Assembly (NCBI GenBank): GCA_025024175.1
Contig: QCXZ01000003.1
Coordinates: forward strand, 61,770,023 to 61,834,022
DNA length: 64,000 nt
Reading direction: 5' to 3'
Origin: Rhyzopertha dominica
Taxonomy: Eukaryota > Arthropoda > Insecta > Coleoptera > Bostrichidae
Each line of letters opens with the position of its first letter. Position 1 is the stretch's first letter. Below the pieces are notes generated by a model, which worked only from the letters and a program-made list of their open reading frames with translations, searched no databases and was not told the origin of the DNA. The translations under genes were made by a program, and so were the position numbers. Below are positions 44,171 through 56,638 of the stretch, in pieces.

Positions 44171-45612
44171 TATAGGGTCGTATGGTTCCAGCAGTATATT
44201 TCAGGTTCTGTTCCACCGATTTTTCTGAAATTGCGCACGGGCCTATTTTGCCACTTTGTTATTTGCAATCGCAATGCCTCAGTTAACTGAACATGATCGC
44301 ATCGAAATTTTTATGATGATTGGTTATGGATATAGAAGGAGAAGTTATTTGAAAGTAGTTGCACTCTACAATGCAATTCATGAAGATCGTGTACCATTTG
44401 CCAGATCAACAGTTAAAGTAGCTTGAATGTCCTTTTATCAGTAGTTCTGCAAGCGAATTCCAAGTGTTCCGTGCAACAGTGTGTTCTCACTTACCATAGT
44501 AGCAGAAGATCTGCTCAGAACATTTTGAAAGAAGATAAGTTTTACCCATACAAAATTCACTTATTACAAGCACTGAGCGAAGATGATTTCGATCGTAGGA
44601 TAGAATTTTGCGAAACTGCTATGAACATGAAAGAAGTTAGAAACATTGTAAATTGGATTATGTTTGCTGATGAAGCGACTTTTAGTCTCAATGGAAATGT
44701 TAATAACATTAATTGCAGATTACACGCTCAGAAAGTGAATGTCTGGTGTGGTATTATCGGTGAGCACATTATTGGGCCTTTTTTCATCGATTGAAATTTG
44801 AATGCGGTCAAGTATTTACAGCTCTTGCGCGAATACATTATACCAGAACTTATTCGGCTGTTCCCTAATCGTGAAAATGCTGTGCATCCTTCTGAACAAA
44901 AGTGGTTTCAGCAAGATGGTGCACCGCCTCATTTTGGAGTCAAGGTTCGTGGATATTTGAATGCGATGTTTCCAGAGAGATGGATTGGTAAGCGCGGAGC
45001 GATAGAATGGACAGCATGTTCCCCAGATTTGACGCCGTTTGATTTTTCCTGTGGGGGTATCTGAAAAATGGTATTTATGCTGACCGCCCACATAATGCAG
45101 AAGATTTTAATGGATGAATCAGGGCAAAAATTCAGAACTTACCTCCAAATATGCTACAAAGAACATTAGAAAATTTCACTCAAGGCTGCCTTACTACCAG
45201 GAAGTAAATGGGGGACATTTTGAACATTTTCTTAATGTAAGATTGAAAAATACAACATCATGTGTTTGGGTACCCAAATTGCAATAAATTGATGACTAGA
45301 CGAAAATTATCACCAGTCTAGGAAACATGGTAATACCTGTCTTTTTTGTCCATTTTAGCGTTAAAGAATATTGTTTTTCATTCTTTTCGTTCCTTCTCAG
45401 GCTCAATTATTATTGCATTTAGAGTTTTCTCAACTCAGAAGTAATAAATTATACAAGTGCGATACTTTTTTGATATCAGGAAAAAATACCCTTCTCAATG
45501 ATGTGTCCCTTCTCATTTAAAAAAAAATTAGCTTCCGTCCATATCTCGGAAACGAGAAATGACACGGAGTTGAAAATCCAGAGTATGAATTTTAATTACC
45601 TGTAGGCCCATT
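44171..45612 (+). mobile_element. Mariner-like element, DD41D, copy A
   Basis: Begins TAGGGTCGTATGGTTCCAGC just after the previous element's TA. The 5' end matches the inverted right end of the element at 54-55 kb (TATGGAACCAGCAGGATATT). The 3' non-coding part (45415-45612) matches that copy's terminal region too, up to TAGGCCCAT, where it is cut. A second terminus is not seen, so this end is truncated. Confidence 0.8.
44274..45287 (+). pseudogene. DD41D transposase with nearly full length, several disruptions
   Basis: Starts MPQLTEHDRIEIFMMIGYGY. A stop lies near 44423 and a frameshift follows; then FYPYKIHLLQALSEDDFDRR and the first Asp in WIMFADEATFSLNG. About 60 bases of the RYWSDENP region are missing. 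VNVWCGIIGEHIIGPFFID is followed by a TGA in place of a residue, then NLNAVKYLQLL, WFQQDGAPPHFG (second Asp), ERWIGKRGAIEW and CSPDLTPFDF (third Asp). The spacing of 41 residues is exact. The C-terminal EVNGGHFEHFLNV is conserved. Stop at 45285. It is dead but recognisable throughout. Confidence 0.88.
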
Positions 45613-47712
45613 CAGGTAACAGTAACCTGGTTATGAAAAGAGACTTAAAAAAGCACTCTTAGTCGGCATCCCTGTAACTGTAATGATTTTTAATTGCCTT
45701 TATTTCCTACATCTGCTGCAAACTAACTGTTTGCTGTTTTCCTGAAGCTGCTAAAGCATATTGTTCACTTTTCATATGAAACAGGGTTTTAAATTCTCAC
45801 CAATTTTGTTTGGTCAGCCTTAGTTTACATTGTTAATAATCTGTACCAAAATAAGATTTACTTGTCTTTATCAGTTGCCACATGTAATGTAATAATCAAA
45901 ATTGCAATCGGTTCTCAAGAAATATTTATAAGTGCACGCGATATATTCCCAGCATTATTAGTAGTACTAATTTATTTTATTGATTATTAAAAATTGGTTA
46001 GGTAGGTATACCGTCATCTTTGAATAAGTCCAAGACTCTAAAAAATAACAGATGAAGGTTTGGCACTTGATATTGAAGTAAATGTTGTCCCACTCAAATA
46101 TCGATAGAATTTCCATACACAACAAAAAATTTAGTTTAAAGCGCGTATTAGGGTTTGACAAACCAAGTTTCAGCGGTGTACATTAGAGTGGTCTTTATGT
46201 TACGTTAAACGTAACTTGTTTCTAGGTTTTCCACTTAACTCATTCAACATTAACATAATAAACTTCTCTATTGACGTAGAGCCGTTTCTTTTAGTACATT
46301 TCTTTGGAGTTTCTAGTAAACCACTAATCGCTTTCTGCAGTTTTTCAATAAAATTTCTTCTTTAAAAATGCATGCTTATTAAATATATAAATACCTACAT
46401 TGGAGATTTATTATTTGCATTTTGTTCGAGTACAATGCTAACGTACGCAATAATATGAAAAACAGGCAGAAAGAGTACCCTGTACGTTCTACTGACCTGC
46501 CACCTTTAGCATTCTTCATCCGTTTGATACGACGGGTTGTCGCATTTCTGGAATTCATAAAAACACGAATGCATTCACAAATTACCATTTTTCCGCAAGA
46601 ACCTTTAAAACTAAATCCAGGTTATATCGGAATGCTTTGGTCTACCCTGGTATACACCAATCTACTCCTTGATTCAAGGACCAAAAACAGCATTCTGGAA
46701 ATATCCCGCATTTTAAAATGAGATGCTCGTATGTTTACAATATTGTGGGCACTTTTTGTGCATTCGAGTCTTTTTTTACCGACCCACTGTGCCGAGTATA
46801 GCATAGCAAAAAACAAGCCAGTCCACTTCTGCCGGGTGAGGTAGCGTGAATACAGGCGATACAGTCATTAGTATTGCTGATAATAGTGCGTGATGTGCAG
46901 GTAAATAACGGGTGTTTTCGAGTTTGAGTTTTGGAAATTTGATTCTTAAGAATGGAAAAGGAACGCTAAGTTGGAGTAATGTAAGTCAACTTTTGTAGCA
47001 CTAAGCTTGATGTTCGTTTAATCAACAATTTTTGCTTGTTGGGTACAATGAAACTTCGATTTGCTTAAAAAAGCCATTTCATAACGCTTTTGCAGGACCG
47101 CGTTTAACATCTTACTTGCCTTGGGCATTCCGTGTGCTTATTTTGTTTGAATATATATGTATGTTGCGTAATAATAATACGAAATACTTGAAATACTGCG
47201 AGTTCCATATTCATATAGTTACGTGAAATAATCCGTCATAAATTCTAAAGTAATATGCCTTCACCATATAAAGTTTTACATAAATATTGATTGTAATATT
47301 CAGGGCTATGTTCGCATAATTTTTATTTTCTTGCTTTTAATGTTTTCTTCTGGTGGAGGGGTAGAACCTAGGAATGCGCATTGTATTAAAAACATTGATG
47401 TTATTTGTCCACTCCTTGCCGAGATAATTTTGGTAGTCACGCATCTTTTAGTCAATCTTACCGTTGTACACATAAAAAATAGTGACAGTGGTCAAGTACA
47501 TGCTAACATACCTACATCTACAAACTCCTTCATGTTTTACTCAAGGAAACGCCTTATTGATGAAGAAATACTTAGTACTTTTGATTTAAATAAACTATTA
47601 ATTTTTTAATTATAAAAATTAAGTCATATGCTATTCAGCCTAGTAACCATTTGATAGGTATTTAATATATCTATTCAGCTATATCAGTGTGTCTAAGTAA
47701 CTGTTGATTTTG
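45613..47712. other. No recognised gene
   Basis: ORFs at about 46422-46721 and 47331-47609 are open for 90-99 codons but show no family likeness. No terminal or tandem repeat was recognised. Confidence 0.4.
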
Positions 47713-48335
47713 GTTTATTTATTTATTTATTTGACTTACATAATACAGATGATCCGGTTACAGGGTCAGAAACATTAAAAAAAGACAATAAAGAACTAGC
47801 AAAAAACTATTAAGGTACAGCAAAAGACATGACATTAGTAAACATCTGAGAATTTACATCTTATCTGCTTAATTGCAGTATAGAATATATCAAAAACTTC
47901 ATGCAAATCCTCACATTATTATAATCGTAAAAGTTGCTAATGTTTAAATACCCGATTTATAAATATTTTGCATGTGATATTTGAATGTTTTAGTTGGTCA
48001 ACGAAAGTTACACCCAAGTCTGCAAGTAGTTTGTAGTCCCAGAATATGACCTTCGATGCTATATTGAAACGTAAATTTAACAGTTTTTTTTTTAGAGACA
48101 GCATACTTTTGTCTGTATTCAGATAAGGCACCACTTTTGGATCCCATTTAAGTTTTCTTACAGGTGTTGACAATCATTTAAGCTTATAAGACTATAAAAT
48201 AATTTCATATCATCCGCATACAGAAGTGACGAATAATATATATAATAAATAATATATAATAAAACATAAATTAATTAAAGAGCAGAGGCCTCAACACTGA
48301 ACCTAGAGGATAGGGTTTAATGCGGAGGGTTGAAC
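47713..48335 (-). pseudogene. LINE reverse transcriptase 3' fragment
   Basis: On the minus strand: YPLGSVLRPLLFN (from P-G-S-V-L-G-P-L-L-F-N) near 48300, then LYADDMKLFYSLISLNDCQH near 48210, a thumb-like LLADLGVTFVDQLKH near 48000, and a 3' end of TGTAAGTCAAATAAATAAAT repeats (47713-47735). This is the tail type of jockey-like elements. Stops and frameshifts are frequent and the 5' part is missing, typical of 5'-truncated LINE copies. Confidence 0.75.
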
Positions 48336-49294
48336 TGTATGTTTTTAGGGAGCGCGGGTTCAATGTCGCTCTTACCTTAATGCTTAGATGAGGCAGGGAA
48401 GTTTCGGCACTTCTCTGCACATGAGCCAAAACAGGTATTTTTTCTATCTGTTCCCAGGGAGAGGCGCACGTGCGGTTTTGAGCGACTATAAGGAACAGGA
48501 AAATCGGAAACGGGAAGGAAAACAAAAAACCATAGGCGGTACCTAATTTACTAAAATTAATAAATGCAACTATCTGTTCACAGTTCACTACATATTTCTT
48601 GTAACTTTTATGTAATAATTTTTATTCTGGATTACTTGGGACTACAGTGGCTACGTGCGTTTCACACATATCTTTGAACAGCTTGATAAATTGCTATAAA
48701 TGAAGTCGAAAACGTCATAGTATGCCGGTAAGTTTGCAATCTCTGAATCTTTTGTGCGACGTATCATTGCAATTGTTATGCTTCAACCAGACCGCATACT
48801 AACTCAGATATATATCTTTTTTACCCTCACTTAAAATTGCGTATTTCCAACGTTTGGTTATACGTACTTCACACAGGCCTCAAAATCAGGATAGGGCTGA
48901 GAGTCAGAGTCATTCGTGGAATTCACTTAAACCATACTTGAGTTATGCCATTTTGAAGATTTGAAACTTATAGCCCTCCTATTGTTGTTGTCATAGCAAC
49001 TAGAAGAAATGTTCAATCAAAATTTGTTTAGAAATAATCGTAGATTATAATGAGTTTATTTCAGACTAATATTACATTACATTTTTTTGGAAAAAGAAAC
49101 GATCCTTTGATATGTCATATTAAATGACCCACCTAGCGGCAAAGTTACGTACTTCATCATATTTTAAATGAACTCTGTGGGGCTACAATTGCTTAAAAAA
49201 ATACCGCAAGATTCGAGCACGATTAATTTCTAAAATACAGCCGGTGTCCAGCCTTAATTGGTCGCCCTGTACATGTATTGAAAAAGTATTGCAA
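48336..49294. other. No recognised gene
   Basis: Unassigned. The segment CGCCCTGTA ending near 49271 resembles a mariner terminus next to the tRNA-like repeat, but no matching left end was found. Confidence 0.4.
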
Positions 49295-49366
49295 GCTTTG
49301 GCCAGGGTTTGAACCCGAGACCCCTTGATTGTTAGTCAAACGTGATAATCACTGCACCATAAAAGC
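49295..49366 (-). repeat. tRNA-Val(AAC)-like segment (SINE head or tRNA pseudogene)
   Basis: On the minus strand it has an A box (TGGTGCAGTGATTATCACG), an anticodon stem-loop with CTAACAA (anticodon AAC), and a B box (GGGTTCAAACCCTGG). The acceptor stem pairs only partly (GCTTTTA against CCAAAGC), so a working tRNA is unlikely. The 3' continuation GCAATACTTTTTCAATACAT is shared with 42.6 kb, which indicates a SINE family. Confidence 0.65.
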
Positions 49367-49546
49367 TCTACTCAAAATACAGGTCAAAGTGTTATATATA
49401 CGTCAAAGTTTACTGCTGCTGAATGCTCGGACGCTCGTAATTACTGAGCGGCGAATGACTCAGCTGCAAACGCACCAGATGGCGTCCAGCAGCGTTACCT
49501 ACAAGTCGTAAACTTTGACGTGGATTTGATCTGGATTTTGAATAGC

Positions 49547-49590
49547 GCTTTGGTGGTGTAGTGGTTAGCACGTTTGACTGGTGATAAAAA
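49547..49590 (+). repeat. Second tRNA-Val-like head, inverted, 5' half only
   Basis: GCTTTGGTGGTGTAGTGG and TTAGCACGTTTGACTGGTGA hold the A box and half of the anticodon stem. The B-box half is missing. It faces away from the segment at 49295-49366. The arms between them are also inverted (CGTCAAAGTTTAC at about 49401-49413 against GTAAACTTTGACG at 49508-49520). Confidence 0.6.
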
Positions 49591-51064
49591 GTATATATTC
49601 CTGTTGCCCCAATTAATATAACTTACGTAAATTTAAGATACAATACGTATAATATTTCTATACTATTCGGAAGCTTCTGCTTATCGCTTTCTTGAGGATA
49701 CTAATAAATGGTCTTTCGTTAGGATGCGTGTATCTTACACATGTTTGCTTGTAGTTTGGTAAGGTATTAATTCTGTTACAGAAGCAGAAAATCTAGCTAT
49801 GTTTCGTAAAATTCAGGGTAAAATAGCGATACCTACCTGGAAGTCTATGAACTGCATACAAAGTCATTTACGTGAACTGGAAGGAACCAAAGCCAAAGCG
49901 TCGTGTTCAGTGCTTAAAATTCCAGGCGCAACTCAGCGTTAAACAGGTACAGGTGGCAATTCACCCGTAAATTTCTCAAACAGATCCTAATTCACGTACT
50001 CGCTGCGATTTATGATATTGAATGGCGGCATTTCGCGCGATTGCTTTGCTAATGGAATCGGCGAATTGCAAAACAACAGCTGGGGGAAGCTATCAACTCC
50101 CTGTTCATTTTCGTATGTTAACATCGTCAGGGACCGTTGGACAAACAGGTAGCGATTGTTGTAAAATGATTGCGCGCAAAAATTGATCGTCTGTAGCGGC
50201 CCCATTCATTTTTAAGGCGGTCATGTTTGGACTGCTTCCATTTATTTTGGTACCGTTACACAAACTGCGTTTGCAATATAATACGAAAGGAGTTACAATA
50301 GGATCGTATCCTAACAAAGGGAAACATATACAGTGGTTGGAGCGATACCATTGACATATTGCGACGTTGCTGTCGCAATAAGGGCAGAATGCGAAGCGAT
50401 ACAGCTTTAATAAAACGGAAACGCGTAGAGTTTAGTTGTGTAATGAAAACGCAAGTGGGAAGAACGCAGTTGTTTGTTACAAGTTAGAAAAATTGCTAAA
50501 ATGGTTCTTCGCTAAATTTTTAGCTTTAAAAGTACAATAACATGCTTAAAAAATTTTCAATTCCATTTTTCTTTTCGTGTGCATAATTTATTTCCATCTC
50601 TATCTCAAAAATGCTGTTTAAAAATTTTAAGTAACCTACTAAATCATAATCCTAATTTATCATTATACCACAGATATAATTTGTTTTAACGAAGTTTGTG
50701 TTGGATCAAAATCTTTTCTGCTTCAGTAATAAAAATTTAATGCAAGAGTCGAGTTTAGCTACGCGTTTATTCCTTAGTCCATTTTCTTATTTAAAAAATG
50801 TTTAAAAAGGCTTATTTCTCTTTTCATGTTAATTGATAAACTCTGGTTCCTGTTAGATGATGTTTTGCGTCTTTTTACAGGAGACTTACGTGATCTAAAT
50901 AATAATCTTACTTTTACAAATTCCTTAAGTACTTACTTCTATAAATTCGGTTTGAAGCAAAAGTTAATACTCAGATTCTCCTTTTAGATTTATTTATTTT
51001 ACATACTCAATTTTCTTCTTAGTCTTCTTTCGAAATTTTTTGAAAAAATTTAAATTTTGCTTCA
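49591..51064. other. Unassigned, with a GC-richer unique block at 49.8-50.5 kb
   Basis: About 49850-50470 is GC-richer and unique in the window, with overlapping short ORFs on the minus strand that do not look coding. From 50480 the sequence is AT-rich. Confidence 0.4.
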
Positions 51065-51545
51065 GTGCCATTAATTTTGATGAAGAAGTTAATATTTGGC
51101 ATTGTTTTAGGTTTGCTGATCAAGCCTCAATATAAATTTTCTTCTCATGGATTAAATATAGTGTGTTTTACCGTTTCGTCCGCAATAAGGACAAAATTTC
51201 AGTTTCGAATCGTTCAGAAGTTTACTGTTATTCATACAGTGATTGCAATTCAGTTTATGGTGAACAAAAGGGGAAATGTAATTTAATTAGAGGTAAGGAG
51301 CATTTAGAATAATTCGAAAAGTGTAAAAATACAAATGTTACAACAAATTCTTCGTTAGCTAATCACTTATTTTTAAATAAACACACTGCCACGCTAGACG
51401 ATCTAAATTCATTACATTTTTTTGCAATAAACCATCAAAACTAATTTATTTGGAAATTTTAGAAATTCGTTAGTGGACAAAATTTTACTATTCTAAACGA
51501 TTTTTATAATTTCAGTTGTTTAATGGTACATTATTGATTTGTTTT
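51065..51545 (+). pseudogene. Penelope-like element fragment with GIY-YIG remnant
   Basis: Reads RFVRNKDKISVSNRSEVYCY, then SYSDCNSVYGEQKGKCNLIR and SSLANHLFLNKHTATLDDLN. It is the same protein segment as at 21.5-22.0 kb, so both belong to one family. The GIY-YIG signature is decayed: YIGQTGK has become YGEQKGK. A stop follows KEHLE. Confidence 0.7.
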
Positions 51546-54159
51546 ATAATTATTTATGATTATGGCGTTTTGGGTTGCTGGCTTTTATCTTTTTGATGCT
51601 GACAAAGGCTTTTATGTAACCGTACCATATTATTATTAAATGGATAAAGCTTTAAGATTTTTTTAAGGAAGACTTAGTTATGACAGGTACACTTTGAGTA
51701 GTGGATCAGTTTTCATTTATGAATAAATATAGTAAGATTATTGTTTCAAGTCTACTTTAGGTTACAGTAAGAATACTAACAGGTAATACAATAAAGCAAA
51801 GTTACCTTAAGGGGGATCTACCTAGAAAATGCGGCTGGATTTTAAGAATTTTTGGTTACAAATTACACTCTCAATCAATCAATTGCATAGATACTTTAGT
51901 TAAACCTTTTTTCCCTCTAAGTCCTATTGACAATAACTTAGGGACCATATCAGTTTAAAATATGGCGCAAGCAACATTGTAAAAAGTAACTCTTTTGTGA
52001 TACAAAAACTAAATAGAATTCTTCCTTATGATGTATGTTAATAAATTTTTTAAGCATATACAAAGTAAATATGCATAACTTCCGAGAAGTATTTGCCTGG
52101 ATAAACCCATGTATTTACGTATGCAAATGCCAGAAATTTAGGTATTAATGAATCTATTGTACCATGATGTGGTGACACCTATTAAACTAAAGTCTTGAAT
52201 TTAAAATTGGTGTAACCTAGAGCTTAAATTTCACGGATCTGATAAATAATATAAGACTTATTAGCAAAATAACATTACAATAATTGTTAATGAATGAATG
52301 CGGTTATAGCACGGTATCAATTAACACGCGCTTGAAGCTTTTATGTTGAAATTGCATTTTCTAAACGGATATTTCCATTTGTTGTGAAATTCCCTATTAT
52401 TAGCTAGATTATTACATAATATGTCGACGTATAGAGAAAATCAGCTTTTCCGCGTAGATGACGTGTCCATTGCAGGTCCCGCATCACTATTAATGGACAT
52501 AAAGGAACGGCCCGGGGACCCCCGTTTTGAATCACTGATGTCCTGATGCCTACATTTTTGATTGATGATCCTCTGGGCGGTTTAAGTTTCTGAACCGAAC
52601 ACCAATCTCTTCTTTTATTCTTTGGCCATTATTTCACAAGGTCTTTTCTTAAAATGATATTAGGTTATTTGATACCAAAGAACGCACTCTTAGTTGTCGT
52701 TAAAAAGTGCATACAAGCAAACAAGAATTTAATTCAGTGTAATATCCGCACAGCACGAAGATTGAAAAGAATTCCTGCTCATGAATTTGCTGCTCTACGC
52801 TAGTCCCTTATTGCGCGTGTAAATAAAAAATTTAATTTAACTTTCCCCTGGGGTATTTACATCTGTACACATGCTTTTTTTCCGTGGTTGCGTGCCAAGC
52901 ATGCCATGGAACAATATCCGTATAAATTTTCGCGAGTACTTTTATTTTGAAGCGCTCGTATGAAAGGAGACCTATTGAAGATCATCAAAAGAACATACAG
53001 GGTGATAAATTAACTAATTGTGCCTGTTTAACACTGCCATCAGGAAATAAAGGTATCTATGAAACGGTTGATTTTATATGTATTTTTCTTTAATTAATAT
53101 AAGAATACAAACATTGTAAAAATAAAAAGTCATGTTTGCTCTATTTGAAATAACGAAGCTACATTTTACAGCCTCTACAACACATCAAAGGACGATTGTA
53201 GAAGCGCTTTCAGTGAGACGAGGTTACATTTATTCCATGCCATTACGCAGGTATCATTCGAACTATAATATGATATGCTTGACCTAGCATATGGTTCTGT
53301 GAAATACTGATTTGTTTGTGTTAAATAAACCATATAATCATGCGGGAATTGGATTTATTTATGGTAAATAAATCATTTATTCCCTTGAATTACTACACCA
53401 AATACTTCAAGCTAAAAAAAACTAGCAATTTTTAAACAACATTTCTATTTATATAACAAACGTACTATGACTAAAAAATTAATCCCATTTAAATAAGTTG
53501 TGTTTACTCAGTTTAGTATCATATACAACATCGATTCATCAAACTTGCATCTGTGTTATGGTTCCATTTCTTTAATGGCTTCTTGCTTTAGAGTAAAACG
53601 TCCTTAACAAGAATTTATTTGCTATTATTTTTAATTCCGTTTCTAAAGCAAGGAAAATGGGTCATTCGATATTTGCATTTATTTGTAGATGTATATCGGT
53701 TTATACACAAAAAAGATTTATTTAAGGCGAATAAAAATTATTTGAATTACATAAATTATTTGTTTGTATATACGCAAGAAAACGTTAATATGTATTAGTA
53801 AACTTTTTTCTTGAAATTGACTTGACATAAGTAAAAAAGCTTACACCATTATTTCTTTTAAGTAACATATTTTGTTGTATGCTTGTTTCTTATTGTACCT
53901 ACATTCATTTACGCCAACTAAACTTTTTCTTAAAATCCAAATAAATTTTGTTTGACTAAGGTAATGGTTTGTATCACAGAAAACAAAAATAGTTTCTTAA
54001 AACGAAGAAAATTAAATTTGATTTAGAAGTGTTTTATTTCACTTATAAATGCATGATTATAGCTTACAATCATAATTAACCTGCGATAAACTAACTTATA
54101 GTTCCTTAATGTTCATTGCATGTAAAATAGTGAATGTGGGTGAATATGCATTACGCATA
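51546..54159. other. AT-rich stretch without a recognised gene
   Basis: No protein family was recognised. A small GC-richer piece at 52430-52560 stands out. TACAGGGTGAT near 52996 resembles a mariner-like terminus, but its partner end was not found. Confidence 0.4.
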
Positions 54160-55410
54160 CAGAGTGACATTGTAACATTTTAAATGTAAAATGAAATATA
54201 TTGTACCAATCCCTAAGAAATAAAAAGTATATGCACATAGGGAGCATACACAACCAGGTAATATACACCTGAAAAGTTTGCTTAGTATGCTGAACTAGTT
54301 TGTACAATTTATTGCTTCTGAGTTGAGAATAGTGTAAATATAATAATTGAGCCTGACAAGGAACGAAAACAATGAAAACAATTCTCTTTATCGCTAAAAT
54401 GAACAAAAGAGTCAGGTGTTACCATCTTTCCTTGACTGGTGATAATTTCTGTGCAGTTTGATCAATTTATTGCTGTATCTGATACCCAAAAAGTAAAAAA
54501 GAAAAACATAATTCCATGAAAAATGCTGTATTTTTTCAGATTTACATTGCAGAAGATGCTCAAAATGCCTATTCACTATTCGCTTCATCAGAAAACATGT
54601 CCAATTTAAAATGTTTCTATCTTCATCTATCATATTCATAGCAGTTTCGCAAAATTCTATCCGACAAACGAAATTATTTTCGCTCAGTTTTTGTAATGAG
54701 TGAATTTTATATGGATGAAACTTCTCTTTTTTCAATTTTTTTTTAACAGATGTTGTGATAAGTGAGAGCACGCTGTTGTACGGAACATTTGGGATTCTCT
54801 TGCACATCCAAAAGGACATTCAAGCTCCTTTCCTCACTCGTAGCAACCTTTGAACGTCCTGGNTGTTGACGATTATTAATACCGCTGATTTTGCCAAAAN
54901 ATTGCAATGTTTTAATAACTATTGATCTGGCAATTGGTTCACGATCTTCATGAATTGCATTGAAGAGTGCAAGTACTTCTGAATAACTTCGCCTTCTATC
55001 TCCAATACCAATTATCATCAAAATTTCGATGCGATCACGTTCAGTTAGCCGAGGCATTGCGAATGCAAATAACAAAGTGAATGAAAAATATCATCAGTCG
55101 CGAGGAAAATGGAGACACCTGGAATTTTGTTGTTACTTAGCGATAACGAATATGGTTTTTATCCTGAAGTTTTTTGCAAGACCCAAGTTTGTTGTCACAC
55201 TTTTCTCAACTAAGACACAATAAATTGTACAAGTGTGATACATACCTCCCTTTCCCATGAAAACAAATGCAACTTGCGCCAATATCTCACACGGAGTTTC
55301 AAAAAATCCAAAAAATGCACTTAAATTACCCATAGGCCCATGCTCGATATCAGAAAAATTGGTCAAGTAGAACCTGAAATATCCTGCTGGTTCCATATGC
55401 AGCCACCCTG
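54160..55410 (-). mobile_element. Mariner-like element, DD41D family, internally deleted copy B
   Basis: The right end (element 5' end) is exact: CAGGGTGGCTGCATATGGAA on the minus strand, followed by TA at 55411. The left end is less certain; CATACAGAGTGAC near 54157 may be the other terminus. Non-coding flanks at 54290-54440 and 55178-55400 match those of the 44-45 kb element. The catalytic domain is deleted, leaving about 1.25 kb against an expected larger parent. Confidence 0.75.
54530..55057 (-). pseudogene. Deleted DD41D transposase
   Basis: Starts MPRLTERDRIEILMIIGIGD and runs through the first HTH (RSIVIKTLQ, two undetermined bases at 54863 and 54900), then PGRSKVATSEERSLNVLL and FHPYKIHSLQKLSENNFVCR. 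The first catalytic block follows (ILNWTCF, then SDEA in the next frame). Right after it the text jumps to VNRHFEHLLQCKSEK, the last residues of the protein. The second and third catalytic Asp are deleted, so it cannot transpose by itself. Confidence 0.82.
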
Positions 55411-55412
55411 TA

Positions 55413-55996
55413 TATCTGTACCTACTATACTGTTGAAAACAGATAATGGCTAGCACAAACAATAAAGGCTACACAGTACACTGTCACTACCCTTCATTTA
55501 GAAAACGCGTATAAACATTTGTGTTTAATTTCACCCCAAGAAATTTTTTGTTGAATTAATAAATCCGTATTTTAACCTAAACAGAAAAATACTTTATTCC
55601 AAACAATATTTTTTAAGTAAGCTGATCAGTTTAAAACGAAAGCAATTAAATGTTCCATTAAACAGAAATGTTTTGCACCACGCAAAAAATTAATTAAATG
55701 CAAGAGAAATATACTGTTCAGTTCAACTCGGCTTGACACAAAAATCGTATTTTGTACCCATGAGATAATTGTCTAACATTTCTAAAATTTTGTTTGCAAG
55801 AAGAAAACCATTATGCTAGAAATAAATAAATATCATATATTTAAACACGATTCTTTTTAAAACAAATAAATTTATCCGGTGTAGGTTTCTTCAATCAAAC
55901 AAACATTTTTAATTGTGTACATCTTAAGTAAATAAGAGTAAAGTGAAGAAGTGAAACAGTTTGTTCATAAACATCCAAATGACAACCGTTTAATTG
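55413..55996. other. No recognised feature
   Basis: AT-rich sequence between the deleted mariner and the hAT element. Nothing recognised. Confidence 0.45.
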
Positions 55997-56476
55997 GTTT
56001 GCAACAGGGTTGGCAAAAACATGTTTTTTTTTAAATTAAACAAAACAAACGGTTTTTTTTAAATTTAATCATGTTTAAATTGTTTTAAACATGTATTTTT
56101 CTTACTTAGTTAAAAACACGTTTAAAACATTTTAAACACTGTTTTAAACATGCACTCTCATGCAAATTACTATGTATATTACTGAAAATAAATACGAGTA
56201 GATGACTCAAAGCGTAGCAGTTGTCTAAAAATCCCTAGGAGACTACGATCGCCCGTTGACATTTGTCATTTGTATTCGATATGTACGGCGTTTACGCGAC
56301 AATTTTAGTTATTATGAGCCGGTTTTTCTTTTCTATTTTAAGCGAAAATCAACTCTGTTCTTAAAATCCAGACCAATCACATACTGGTTACTGGGTNGAT
56401 TTTAGCTAACATCAACTTTAACAAAGAGAATAGGAACCGACCTTGTATGTTTAAAGCTTAAAGTTCAATAATTACA

Positions 56477-56638
56477 ATGACCAGTAGGAGAAATAATGCA
56501 GGGTGGAATTACTTCGACAAAATTAAGGTGCAAAAGAATACAATGCGAGCTCAATGCAAGAAGTGCAAAAAAGATATGCTTGCACTAGTAAAAATATTTT
56601 ATTTCTTGTTTATTGTTTTTTATATTCCCAAGTTCTGA
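56477..56638 (+). pseudogene. BED zinc-finger remnant of hAT transposase
   Basis: A 53-codon ORF, MTSRRNNAGWNYFDKIKVQK, then AQCKKCKKDML. The W-x-Y-F start and C-x2-C pair are those of the BED finger at the N-terminus of hAT transposases; the downstream His pair is missing and the ORF ends at 56636. The catalytic domain is deleted from this element. Confidence 0.7.

Noticed and set aside
49295..49366. A functional tRNA-Val gene
   Set aside because: The acceptor stem pairs poorly and the 3' flank is shared with another tRNA-like remnant at 42.6 kb, which points to a SINE.
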